This document shows positions 1-8,231 of a DNA stretch of 64,000 nt, piece after piece (the stretch's first letter is position 1; each line of letters starts with the position of its first letter). This DNA comes from JAFKKS01 sp039808325 (GTDB lineage: Bacteria > Pseudomonadota > Alphaproteobacteria > Rhizobiales > Xanthobacteraceae), in the NCBI GenBank assembly GCA_039808325.1, contig JBDHSU010000002.1, forward strand, positions 18,016 through 82,015. Direction: 5' to 3'. Made by a program: the position numbers and the translations under genes. The notes beneath the pieces were generated by a model, which saw nothing but the letters and a program-made list of their open reading frames with translations, was not told the origin of the DNA and did not search any database.

Positions 1-654
1 CGCGCCGCGATGAACTATGGTCCGGCGATAAGGGCGCTCTATGACAGCATCGTGCTCGGCCTCGGGGCGGGCGTCGTTTCCACAATACTCGGCTGCATCA
101 TCGCGTGGTGCACGCTCCGTTTCCGCGGCATGCCGTATCTGCTCGGGCTGCTCGATCAGCTTTCGACGGTTCCGATCGCAATGCCGGGGCTGATCGTCGG
201 CGTCAGCGTGCTCTGGCTCTATCTCATCCTCCCGCTGCCCATCTACGGCACGCTGTGGATTCTATTGATCGCCTACATCACGCTGCACCTGCCCTACGCC
301 GTGCGCATTTGCGCATCCAGCCTGGCGCAACTGCATCCCGAGCTCGAGGAAGCTGGATACGTCTCCGGTGCCAATTGGCTCACCGTGTTTCGCCGTATCA
401 TCCTGGCGCTGATGGCGCCAAGCTTGGTCACGTCGGTGCTTTACGTCGGCTTGCGCTCGTTCCGCGAATACAGCGCCTCGATCCTCCTGGCCGGACCGGG
501 AAGCGAGGTGTTCTCGGTGATGGTTCTCGATATGTGGGACGGCGGAAACCTCAACATCTTATGCGCCTACGTCACCGTGGTGATGGTCATTCTCGGCACG
601 CTCGTCGTGGTGGCATCGCAGCTCGGCCGCCGCCTCGGCACCAGCTTGCACTGA
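1..654 (+). CDS. ABC transporter permease, C-terminal part (FbpB/PotB type), cut by window start
   Basis: Inner-membrane permease of an ABC importer. The reading frame is open back to base 1, so the ATG at 10 is probably internal and only the last ~217 residues of the protein are seen. Several hydrophobic membrane segments are visible. The conserved permease loop that docks on the ATPase is present as EEAGYVSGANWLTVFRRI, close to the family EAA-x3-G pattern. The next gene, 25 bp downstream on the same strand, is the matching ATPase, and a binding protein of the same class lies at 3082. Two-domain permeases of ~570 residues occur at 23667 and 42575 in this window, so this is likely the second half of such a protein. 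The substrate is unknown; Fe3+, thiamine or small organic solutes are all handled by this class. Confidence 0.85.
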   Translation, partial: RAAMNYGPAIRALYDSIVLGLGAGVVSTILGCIIAWCTLRFRGMPYLLGLLDQLSTVPIAMPGLIVGVSVLWLYLILPLPIYGTLWILLIAYITLHLPYAVRICASSLAQLHPELEEAGYVSGANWLTVFRRIILALMAPSLVTSVLYVGLRSFREYSASILLAGPGSEVFSVMVLDMWDGGNLNILCAYVTVVMVILGTLVVVASQLGRRLGTSLH

Positions 655-679
655 TCGATGCCGGAAAAGGTCAATTGGC

Positions 680-1783
680 GTGATTAACATCAGCGATCTG
701 AAGAAAAGCTTTGAATCCGGCGGCAAGGCCGCCACGGTGCTTGACGGCCTTTCGATCGACATCGCCCGCAATTCATTCTTCACGCTTCTCGGCCCGAGCG
801 GCTGCGGCAAGAGCACGCTGCTGCGCTGCCTCGCCGGGTTGGAGCATCCTGACTCGGGTGAAATCAGCATCGGCGAAACGATCGCCTTCTCCTCCAGCCG
901 CAACATCATGGTGCCCCCGAACCGGCGCCGCATCGGCATGGTGTTCCAGTCCTACGCGATCTGGCCGCATATGACCGTGGGAGACAACGTCGCGTTCCCG
1001 CTGCAAGTGCAGAAGCAAGACAATATTCGCGCCCGCGCTTTGCAAGCGTTGTCACTGGTCGGCCTCGAGGGCCTGGAAGATCGCTACGCCTCGAAACTAA
1101 GCGGCGGGCAGCAACAGCGCGTCGCGCTGGCCCGCGCGATCGTCGCCAAGCCCGATGTACTGCTGCTCGACGAGCCGTTGAGCAACCTGGACGCGGCGTT
1201 ACGCGACCAGATGCGGGGCGAGCTTTTGAATATCCAGCGCAGCCTGAACGTAACGACGGTGTACGTGACGCACGATCAAGTCGAGGCCCTGTCGCTGTCG
1301 GACCGCATCGCCATCATGTCGAAGGGACGGTTCGTCGAGATCGCATCGCCGGACGATCTCTACAACCGGCCGCGAACAAGCTTCGCCGCGCGCTTCGTGG
1401 GCGGTGCGAACATCGTGGAAGGCCGGGTCGCGGATACGGCCAACGGCTTGACGACGGTCGACAGCGCGCTCGGTCCTGTCGCGACGACGGGACTGGCGGG
1501 GCAACCCGCCGGCGACAATGCGCAACTGTTCATCCGGCCAGAAAAAGTCGTGCCGCTGGCGGCGGACGCAAAGGCCGATGGCGTCAATATCTTTAACTGC
1601 ATGGTACGCGCGCGGCGGTTCGCCGGAGAAATCACCGAGCTCGACCTCGTACCAACCACGGGTCGGAATGAAACACTTCTGTCATGCAAGGCGCGCTCCT
1701 CGGATATCGTATCGCTCGGCGATAGCGTTCGGGTCCGGATCGACCCGCGCGATGTTCATGTCCTCGCCGCGGAAGACGCCTGA
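680..1783 (+). CDS. ABC transporter ATP-binding protein (FbpC/PotA type)
   Basis: Cytoplasmic ATPase that powers the importer whose permease ends at 654. The 367-residue protein has Walker A GPSGCGKST at residues 38-46, Q-loop VFQSYAIWPHMTV near 88-100, signature LSGGQQQR from 140 and Walker B LLLDEP from 161. About 120 C-terminal residues form the TOBE-type regulatory region typical of this family. The start is a GTG at 680 with a purine-rich GGAAAAGG upstream; the length is normal. The order permease-ATPase is that of FbpABC-like loci, but the binding protein is separated from them by a DMT transporter gene. Confidence 0.93.
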   Translation: MINISDLKKSFESGGKAATVLDGLSIDIARNSFFTLLGPSGCGKSTLLRCLAGLEHPDSGEISIGETIAFSSSRNIMVPPNRRRIGMVFQSYAIWPHMTVGDNVAFPLQVQKQDNIRARALQALSLVGLEGLEDRYASKLSGGQQQRVALARAIVAKPDVLLLDEPLSNLDAALRDQMRGELLNIQRSLNVTTVYVTHDQVEALSLSDRIAIMSKGRFVEIASPDDLYNRPRTSFAARFVGGANIVEGRVADTANGLTTVDSALGPVATTGLAGQPAGDNAQLFIRPEKVVPLAADAKADGVNIFNCMVRARRFAGEITELDLVPTTGRNETLLSCKARSSDIVSLGDSVRVRIDPRDVHVLAAEDA

Positions 1784-1894
1784 AGCGATTTGACAGCACC
1801 GTCGAAGTCCCCTTCTCAAATGGAAACGCTGTGATGCGCCTGGGGGTTTCAGAGTGCACGCAATGTTTGCAGCCATCATCGGCACACCGCGAAG

Positions 1895-2833
1895 ATGACG
1901 CATCGATCGCGCGATAGCGTGGAGGACACGGCTTCTGGCTACCGTGAACGCGTCGGCGGCCCGGCACAGCCGCACCCACGCGGCGGCATCGTCTGTATGC
2001 TCGTCAGTTGCCTTCTGCTGACACTCAACGACGCGGCGACGAAACTCCTGACCTCGAGCCACCCCGTCTCTGAAATCGTGTTCATGCGCGGCGCTGTGGG
2101 GGTCGCTCTCCTGCTCGCGGTGACCGCCGGACAGCGGCGGCTCCCAGCGTTACGTCCCCACGACATGCGATTTCAGCTCTATCGCGCCGGGCTGTTCGTG
2201 ATCACAACAACGCTCTACACCGTAAGCCTGCTGCTGTTGCCGCTGCCGATCGTGACCGCCATCAGCTTCGTGTCGCCCATCATCATGACCGCGCTTGCCG
2301 GTCCGCTACTCGGCGAGCATGCGGGGTGGCGCCGCTGGCTTGCGGTAGTCGTAGGCTTCGCCGGCGTCGCGCTGATCATCAATCCCGGCGCGAACGAGTG
2401 GGGCTGGGCGGCGCTGGTACCGCTCGCCTGCGCCGCCACGGTTGCGCTGCGCGACATCACCACGCGACAACTCGCGGTGCGCGAGACGATGCATTCCATC
2501 CTTTTCATCACCGCCTCGGTTACGACACTCGCGGGGCTGTCGGCGGCGCCATTGGGCGGCTGGACTTTTCCGATTCTGGCCGACTGGTTCCTGTTCTTGT
2601 TTGTCGGTGCGTCGCAGCTTGCCGGACACTTCTTTGCGGTTTGGGCGTTTCGGTTATCCCCCGCCGTCGTTCTCGCCCCCTTCAAATACTCGATGATCAT
2701 CTGGTCGTTGGCTCTTGCCTTTCTAATCTGGAACGAATTGCCGACCGTGACGATGTTTTGCGGAGCCGCGATCGTCATTTCGAGCGGACTTTATATTTTC
2801 AACAAGGAACGCTGGGCCAGCCGCCCGAGATAA
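1895..2833 (+). CDS. DMT-superfamily transporter with EamA domains
   Basis: The 312-residue integral membrane protein shows two EamA-like halves, each with about five hydrophobic helices (10 in all), the usual architecture of drug/metabolite exporters of the RhaT/YdcZ-like superfamily. Recognisable features are DAATKLLTSSHPVSEIVFMR at the first helices, the SFVSPIIMTALAGPLLGEHAGW segment (read as two overlapping pieces) closing the first half, and a hydrophilic, His/Pro-rich N-terminus before the first helix. It sits between the ATPase at 680 and the binding protein at 3082 on the same strand. It could export or import a metabolite related to the ABC substrate, but the substrate is unknown. 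Confidence 0.85.
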   Translation: MTHRSRDSVEDTASGYRERVGGPAQPHPRGGIVCMLVSCLLLTLNDAATKLLTSSHPVSEIVFMRGAVGVALLLAVTAGQRRLPALRPHDMRFQLYRAGLFVITTTLYTVSLLLLPLPIVTAISFVSPIIMTALAGPLLGEHAGWRRWLAVVVGFAGVALIINPGANEWGWAALVPLACAATVALRDITTRQLAVRETMHSILFITASVTTLAGLSAAPLGGWTFPILADWFLFLFVGASQLAGHFFAVWAFRLSPAVVLAPFKYSMIIWSLALAFLIWNELPTVTMFCGAAIVISSGLYIFNKERWASRPR

Positions 2834-2986
2834 GAATAGCGGTGACGGGGGCTGTGCCACCCGATGCCTCCCCCGCTCTGGTAAGCGCTCCCGAGGCGGC
2901 GCTTGATCGATCGCATTCCCCTCGCGTCCGTTCCGATTTTCGGACGGCATGGTCCTACGCAGCCACGGGTTCGCGTCGCCGGGCGG

Positions 2987-3016
2987 TTGACACGCGATTG
3001 ATCACGTTCGTACTGT
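2987..3016 (+). promoter_or_regulatory. Putative sigma-70-type promoter before the binding protein at 3082
   Basis: TTGACA at 2987-2992 and TACTGT at 3011-3016 are separated by 18 bp. They lie 66 bp before the ATG of the solute-binding protein. This would allow the binding protein to be expressed separately from, and more strongly than, the permease and ATPase. The -10 box is imperfect and the prediction is from sequence only. Confidence 0.4.
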
Positions 3017-3081
3017 AAGCGATTACAAAAAACGATCTGGCGCCTTCCGCGCGCGGACCATGCGATAGAGAGTTTGACGAG

Positions 3082-4158
3082 ATGGGTAGTGCTGCGAAGA
3101 TTTTGGCCGGTCTTGCCTCGGTGGGTTGGATCGCAACTACGGGCATGGCATTCGGACAGGCGCCCGATCCTGAATGCGCCTCGCCCAAGGAAGTGCAGGG
3201 CTTTCTCACCTGCGCGGACGTCGAGGCCGCGAAAAAGGAAGGCAGCGTCGTTCTTTACGGACCGGCGGGGAAAACGCGGGAAGTGTTGAGGGAGTTCAAC
3301 AAGCTGTTCCCGGAGATCAGAACGCAATTTGTCTGGATGCAAACCGGCGCACTCTTCGCCAAGGTCGAGCAGGAAGCAAAGACCAACAACACGCTCGTCG
3401 ACGTCGTCGTGCTCTCCGATCCGACGCTGCTCAACGACATGCAGAGAGCGAAGACGATTGTGAAGTACAATTCGCCGGAGTTGAAGGCGTATTCCGATCC
3501 GCGCATGCAGAGTACACCGCCCGGCTTTTGGACGACGTGGGGCGTGGTCGCGACTTCAATTGTTTACAACACGACCACCATTGGCCCCAACCCGCCGCAG
3601 AATTGGAAGGATCTGATTGACAAGCGCTTTGCTGGCCGGCGGGCAAGCTTGAAGGACACGACGTCGGGCCTTCAATTCGCACAATGGAAGACGCTGACGG
3701 ACCTCTACGGGCCGGAATATTGGACAAAGGGCATCGCGTCGCTACAGCCTATCGCCTTCGATTCCTTTACGCAGCAGTTCGATCGGCTCGTCAGCGGCGC
3801 CGATATCGTGGCGATCAACGGCCAGACGTCCGGCGCCATGCAGTTTATCGACAAGGGAGCGCCCTTGAAGATCGTCTACCCGAAGGATGGCATTCCGGCG
3901 ACGCTCGAAGGTCTGGCCGTCGTGTCAGGCGCGCCCCATCCGCAAGCGGCACGCTTGATGACCGACTATCTTCTGTCCAAAAAAGGGCAGACCGCGATCG
4001 TGAATATCATCCAGTATTTCTCTTCTCGTCCCGACGTCAAACCTCCGAAGGACTCCGGCGCGCCGAGCGACGTCAAGTTCCTCATCCCGGATTGGAACAA
4101 GGCTGCGACGGAACGCAAAACGTTCGAGGCGGATTGGGTGACGGTTCTCGGTAAGTAA
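3082..4158 (+). CDS. Extracellular solute-binding protein (FbpA/AfuA-like)
   Basis: Periplasmic substrate receptor for the ABC importer at 1-1783. A Sec-type signal peptide is visible at residues 1-25, ending around GMAFGQA. The mature part begins with a cysteine-containing segment and then KKEGSVVLYGPAGKTREVL, the start of the type 2 periplasmic binding fold seen in Fe3+-binding and 2-aminoethylphosphonate-binding proteins. Length 358 is normal. The tyrosine pair that binds iron in true FbpA proteins is not obvious, so an organic ligand is as likely as iron. The upstream neighbours in the same direction are a DMT transporter and the ABC core. Confidence 0.88.
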   Translation: MGSAAKILAGLASVGWIATTGMAFGQAPDPECASPKEVQGFLTCADVEAAKKEGSVVLYGPAGKTREVLREFNKLFPEIRTQFVWMQTGALFAKVEQEAKTNNTLVDVVVLSDPTLLNDMQRAKTIVKYNSPELKAYSDPRMQSTPPGFWTTWGVVATSIVYNTTTIGPNPPQNWKDLIDKRFAGRRASLKDTTSGLQFAQWKTLTDLYGPEYWTKGIASLQPIAFDSFTQQFDRLVSGADIVAINGQTSGAMQFIDKGAPLKIVYPKDGIPATLEGLAVVSGAPHPQAARLMTDYLLSKKGQTAIVNIIQYFSSRPDVKPPKDSGAPSDVKFLIPDWNKAATERKTFEADWVTVLGK

Positions 4159-4192
4159 AAAAAAATCTGGGCGTTGTCGCAGCGGAGATAGC

Positions 4193-4218
4193 GGCCATTC
4201 CACATAAGCGGAATGGCC
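4193..4218. other. Perfect 9-bp stem-loop between convergent genes
   Basis: GGCCATTCC at 4193-4201 and GGAATGGCC at 4210-4218 form a perfect hairpin with an 8-base loop between the convergent genes ending at 4158 and 4327. No T-tract follows on either strand, so it may act as a weak or Rho-assisted end, or as an mRNA-stabilising structure. Confidence 0.45.
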
Positions 4219-4326
4219 CTCTCCTATACATGATCGCGTTCGCTGCGGCCGTCGCCGAAGAGACAGCGCGGCGCGGATCGGCGGGGCGTGCGGATCATGC
4301 TCCCGCCGACGCGATCGACGCAGCCT

Positions 4327-5466
4327 TCACGCATCACGAAAGACAAGCTGCGCGTCACGATCCCACGACACGGTAACGCTATCGCCGCTAGCCGCCACCT
4401 TCGCTTCCCGCTGCATCGCGTTCGACACGGACGCGACCACCGGCCCGACATCGGTTTGCGCGTAAACATTCAGCGTCTGGCCGACAAAGACCGTATCCGT
4501 CACCTTGCCCGTCAGCGTGACCTCACGGCTCGGCATTCCCGCAGCAGCGATCTGAACCCGCTCAGGCCGCACCATGACCGTCACGCGGGCACCGACCTTC
4601 ATGCCTTCACAAGGCACGATCTCGATCGTCCGTTCGGTCCCGTCGAGGCGAAGATGCAGCGCCGCTTCGTTCTTGGATTGAATAGAGCCGCTGAAACGGT
4701 TCGTCTGCCCGATGAAGTCGGCGACGAAGGACGTCATCGGCGCGTTATAAATTTGCGTCGGTGTGTCCAGTTGCTCGATCCGCCCCCCGTTCATCACGGC
4801 GACGCGATCCGCCATGCTCAGCGCTTCCTGCTGATCGTGAGTCACGAAGATGGTGGTGATGCCGAGCGCCTTCTGCAGCCGCCGCAGCTCGATCTGCATC
4901 GATTCACGCAGCTTCGCGTCGAGCGCTCCGAACGGTTCGTCGAGGAGCAGGGCTTTCGGCCGTGTCACGAGCGCGCGCGCAAGCGCGATGCGCTGCTGCT
5001 GTCCGCCCGACATCTGCGCCGGATAGCGCGCCTCGTAGCCGACCATCTGCACGAGCGCGAGCGCCTCGGCGATCCGCCGCTCCGCCTCGGCGCCACGCAC
5101 GCCATGCATCTTGAGGCCGAAGCGAATGTTGTCGGCGACCGTCATATGCGGAAACAGAGCATAGCTCTGAAACACCATGCCGAGATCGCGCTTATGGATC
5201 GGAACGCGCGTGATCGAACGTCCGTCAATCAGAATCTCGCCGCTCGTTGGCGTCACCAAGCCGGCGATGCAGCGCAGCAGCGTTGTCTTGCCGCAACCCG
5301 ACGGCCCGAGCAGCGCCACGAACTCGCCCGGCCGGATCGCAATGTCGATCGACTTCAGCGCCTCGAACGTGCCGAACCGATGCCGGATGGCACGGATATC
5401 GACCAGCGCGCCGGCCGCAACGGCATGCGATGTGATCGAGGGCGAGGTGTTCATTAGGTCCATCAT
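4327..5466 (-). CDS. ABC transporter ATP-binding protein (PotA-like)
   Basis: ATPase of the spermidine/putrescine-type importer encoded by the next three genes upstream in the same transcript. The 379-residue protein has Walker A GPSGCGKTT at residues 54-62, the Q-loop VFQSYALFPHMTV, signature MSGGQQQR, and Walker B ALLLDEPFGALD, followed by a C-terminal TOBE region. It is the last gene of a leftward seven-gene unit that starts at 13384, and begins 3 bp after the permease gene ends. Alternative starts lie 4 and 5 codons in. The PotA class is clear; the substrate is not. Confidence 0.93.
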   Translation of the reverse strand: MMDLMNTSPSITSHAVAAGALVDIRAIRHRFGTFEALKSIDIAIRPGEFVALLGPSGCGKTTLLRCIAGLVTPTSGEILIDGRSITRVPIHKRDLGMVFQSYALFPHMTVADNIRFGLKMHGVRGAEAERRIAEALALVQMVGYEARYPAQMSGGQQQRIALARALVTRPKALLLDEPFGALDAKLRESMQIELRRLQKALGITTIFVTHDQQEALSMADRVAVMNGGRIEQLDTPTQIYNAPMTSFVADFIGQTNRFSGSIQSKNEAALHLRLDGTERTIEIVPCEGMKVGARVTVMVRPERVQIAAAGMPSREVTLTGKVTDTVFVGQTLNVYAQTDVGPVVASVSNAMQREAKVAASGDSVTVSWDRDAQLVFRDA

Positions 5467-5469
5467 GCC

Positions 5470-6264
5470 CTATCGCGAAGCGAACATCACATTCCGAATG
5501 CCGAAGAAGCGCTCCAGGATGAGGAGCGCGGCGACGACGATCGCGATCTGAATCGTCGAAATGGCGGCGACGGCCGGATCGTAGTTGTAAACGAGGTAAC
5601 TCAGGATCGAGACCGGCAAGGTCGTCGTATCCGCGTTGGTGAGCAGCAGGGCCACCGCGACCTCGTCGAACGACATCAGAAAAGCGAAGATCGCGCCGGC
5701 GACGATTCCCGGGCGGATCATCGGCAACGTCACGTACCAGGCCGTCCGCCAGCCATCGGCGCCGAGAACCCGCGCCGCATCCTCGATCTCGCGGTTCATG
5801 CCAGCGTAAACGCCGAGCACCGTGCGCAGCATATACGGCACCGTGATGATCACATGACCAGCAAGCAGCGAGGTGAACGAACTCGACAGCCCCACCCGCG
5901 CCGTGAAGAAGAGAAGCCCGACCGCCAGGATGATCGTCGGCAGGCTCAGCGGCGCCAGCAGGAAGGTTTCAATCCAGCGCCTGCCCGGTATCGCGCCGCG
6001 CACAAGCGCGAGCGCGGCGGGGATGGCGAGCAGCCCACTCGCGACCGTCGCCATGACTCCGAGGCGAACGCTGTTCCACAGCGGCCTGATGAATTCGGAG
6101 TCGCGCAGAACGTGATCGAACCAGCGCAGAGAAAAGCCGCCCGGCGGGAACATGATGAAATCGCCCGCGGTGAACGCGGCGACGACAACGACAAGAACCG
6201 GCGCCAGCAGAAATACCGACATCGCCGCTGAATAAAGAACGAGCAAGCGCGGCATGGCCTTCAT
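5470..6264 (-). CDS. ABC transporter permease (PotC-like)
   Basis: Second inner-membrane permease of the PotDBCA-type importer. I place the start at the ATG of 6264 (MKAMPRLLVLYS): it overlaps the previous permease stop as ATGA, and upstream sequence in the frame is not protein-like. The 264-residue protein has six hydrophobic segments and the ATPase-docking loop DAARVLGADGWRTAWYVTLP. This is the usual size for PotC. The ATPase follows after 3 bp. Confidence 0.92.
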   Translation of the reverse strand: MKAMPRLLVLYSAAMSVFLLAPVLVVVVAAFTAGDFIMFPPGGFSLRWFDHVLRDSEFIRPLWNSVRLGVMATVASGLLAIPAALALVRGAIPGRRWIETFLLAPLSLPTIILAVGLLFFTARVGLSSSFTSLLAGHVIITVPYMLRTVLGVYAGMNREIEDAARVLGADGWRTAWYVTLPMIRPGIVAGAIFAFLMSFDEVAVALLLTNADTTTLPVSILSYLVYNYDPAVAAISTIQIAIVVAALLILERFFGIRNVMFASR

Positions 6265-7127
6265 CGTCGCGCCCTCATGGCGCGCGGATGCAGCCACGAC
6301 TGCGCCCACAGGGTCAGCGACACGATCACGAGAAGGGTGATGCCCATCGCGGCAGCGAAGGGCCAATCCGAGCTCGTCGTCAGTTGCTGATAGATCAGCA
6401 GCGGCAGCACCATGGTCGACGTCTTGCCGAGCAAAAGCACGGTGACGAAGCTGCCGATCGCGAGCGTGAACACGAGGATGCCGCCGGTCACGATCCCCTC
6501 GATGCTGAGCGGCAGCGTGACGTGCCAGAATATCCTCGCCGGCGGCGCGCCGAGCACGGCGGCGGCTTCCTCGATGCGCCGGTCGAGCATTTCCAGCGTG
6601 CTCGCGACCGACAACACCATGAACGGCAGAAGGACGTGCACCATCGCGATGGTGACGCCCGTCCAGTTGTACATCAGCTCGAGTTTCGGCAGGCCGAGCG
6701 CGGTCAAGCCGGCATTGAGCGCACCGGAGCCGCCGAGGATCACCATCCATCCGAAGGAACGCACGACGACGTTCACCATCAGTGGGGTGACGACGACGAG
6801 CATCAGCAGCGCCTTCGCCGTGCCCTGCGCCCGCGCCACCGCGAAGCCCAACGGGTAGCCGAGCAGAATACACAGCGCCGTCACCACGAAGCCGAATATC
6901 AGCGTCTGCGCGATGACCGTCAGATAGTAACTATCGAAAAAAATGCGGCCGTATTGCGCGAGGCCCTGCGCTCCGCCCGGCTCTTTCAGGCTTTCGAGCA
7001 GATTGACCCAGATCGGGCCGACCAGAAAGACGACGAGGAACAGGAGGATCGGGGCAAGCCCCAGCAGGGCGCTGAAATTCGCCCTGCCGTTCTCTCCCGT
7101 TCCTTGCGCCCGCGCTGCGTCCGCCAT
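6261..7127 (-). CDS. ABC transporter permease (PotB-like)
   Basis: First inner-membrane permease of the PotDBCA-type importer; 288 residues with a charged N-terminus followed by six membrane segments. The docking loop EEAAAVLGAPPARIFWHVTLP matches the EAA motif. It starts 15 bp after the binding-protein gene and overlaps the partner permease by 4 bp (ATGA), so the two are translationally coupled and probably form a heterodimer. Confidence 0.92.
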   Translation of the reverse strand: MADAARAQGTGENGRANFSALLGLAPILLFLVVFLVGPIWVNLLESLKEPGGAQGLAQYGRIFFDSYYLTVIAQTLIFGFVVTALCILLGYPLGFAVARAQGTAKALLMLVVVTPLMVNVVVRSFGWMVILGGSGALNAGLTALGLPKLELMYNWTGVTIAMVHVLLPFMVLSVASTLEMLDRRIEEAAAVLGAPPARIFWHVTLPLSIEGIVTGGILVFTLAIGSFVTVLLLGKTSTMVLPLLIYQQLTTSSDWPFAAAMGITLLVIVSLTLWAQSWLHPRAMRARR

Positions 7128-7142
7128 GCCGGGTCCGACGCG

Positions 7143-8177
7143 TCAGCGCATCTCTTTATTCCAGCGCTCGATCCAGCCGCCGAACTTATCGAAAATCTTG
7201 TCGTAGGGCGGCACCTCGATCTTATCGACCGGCGCGAGCTTGTCCTTCACCGCCGCCGGATAGACGACCTTGGTGTTCGGCACGGCATAGAGAATGGTTT
7301 CGGCGTGCTTGAGCTGGTTCTCTGGCGCGAGCGCGCAGTTGATGTACTGCCACGCGACATCCGGCGCGTTCTTCACCTTCGAGAGCATGGCAAGGCCGGC
7401 AATCGTCTTCGGTCCCGGCAGGTAGAAGCCCGCCCAATCGTTGCCCTTGTCGATGAAGCTGATCGAGCGTCCGTCCCAGTAGACCAGCGCGTCGACCTCC
7501 TTCGTGCCGAAGAGATTGAGCGCCTCGACCGGCGTGTTCCAGAATTTCACGACATACTTCGACGCTTCCTTCAGCTTCTTGAAGGCCATGTCGACGTCGC
7601 CGCCATACTGCTGCGAGATCAACCAGATGAATTCCGGCCCCCAGGTGTAGGTGCCGGCGGGCATCGAGACGCGTTTGCCGTACTTGCCGGCGGCGACATT
7701 GTCGATGAACTCGCGCCATGATTTCGGCGGGTCCTTGATCACCGACTTGTTGTACATGACGCCGAGGGCGCCGATGTTCTGCGTCACGGAGTAATCGTTC
7801 CACGGCTTGTGGAACTGGTCCGGGATATCCGCGAGGTTCGGAAGCTTGGCGACTGTCGCCTGCTCCAACAGCCCTTCCCGCCCGGCGCGCAAGCTGTCCG
7901 CCTCGGCAAGCGCGACGACATGGATCGGCGGATTGGCTGGGTTGGCGCGGATCTTCGCCAGCCAGTCCGCGGACTCGCCGGTGATGATCTCGACCTTGAT
8001 TCCCGTTTTCTGCTCGAAGCAGGGCACGAAGTTCTTGCGGACCGACTCGGCCCAGATGCCGCCGTACGCGGCGACGACCAGCTTGTCGGGCTTGGCGCTG
8101 TTCTGCGCGAAACCGACACCTACGCCGGCGATGGTCGCCGTGAGGATCGTTGCCATTACAAGAGTGCGCTTCTTCAC
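7143..8177 (-). CDS. Extracellular solute-binding protein (PotD/PotF-like)
   Basis: Periplasmic receptor of the PotDBCA-type importer. I prefer the GTG at 8177 because GGAGGTGG sits just before it; an in-frame ATG at 8192 would place that site inside the coding region. A signal peptide (KKRTLVMATILTATIAG, ending near GFAQN) precedes the mature start DKLVVAAYGGIWAESV, characteristic of polyamine/opine-type binding proteins. Length ~344. It lies between hyuB-like and permease genes in one leftward unit, so its ligand is probably a compound processed by the HyuAB-like enzymes or the FAD oxidase. Confidence 0.9.
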   Translation of the reverse strand: MKKRTLVMATILTATIAGVGVGFAQNSAKPDKLVVAAYGGIWAESVRKNFVPCFEQKTGIKVEIITGESADWLAKIRANPANPPIHVVALAEADSLRAGREGLLEQATVAKLPNLADIPDQFHKPWNDYSVTQNIGALGVMYNKSVIKDPPKSWREFIDNVAAGKYGKRVSMPAGTYTWGPEFIWLISQQYGGDVDMAFKKLKEASKYVVKFWNTPVEALNLFGTKEVDALVYWDGRSISFIDKGNDWAGFYLPGPKTIAGLAMLSKVKNAPDVAWQYINCALAPENQLKHAETILYAVPNTKVVYPAAVKDKLAPVDKIEVPPYDKIFDKFGGWIERWNKEMR

Positions 8178-8231
8178 GTTCCACCTCCGCATGTTCGTAG
8201 ACGATATTTCATTCGTCGTTCGGCACGATTG

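Noticed and set aside
4193..4218. Hairpin as an intrinsic terminator
   Set aside because: The stem is perfect but neither strand has a following T-run; kept only as a structural feature.
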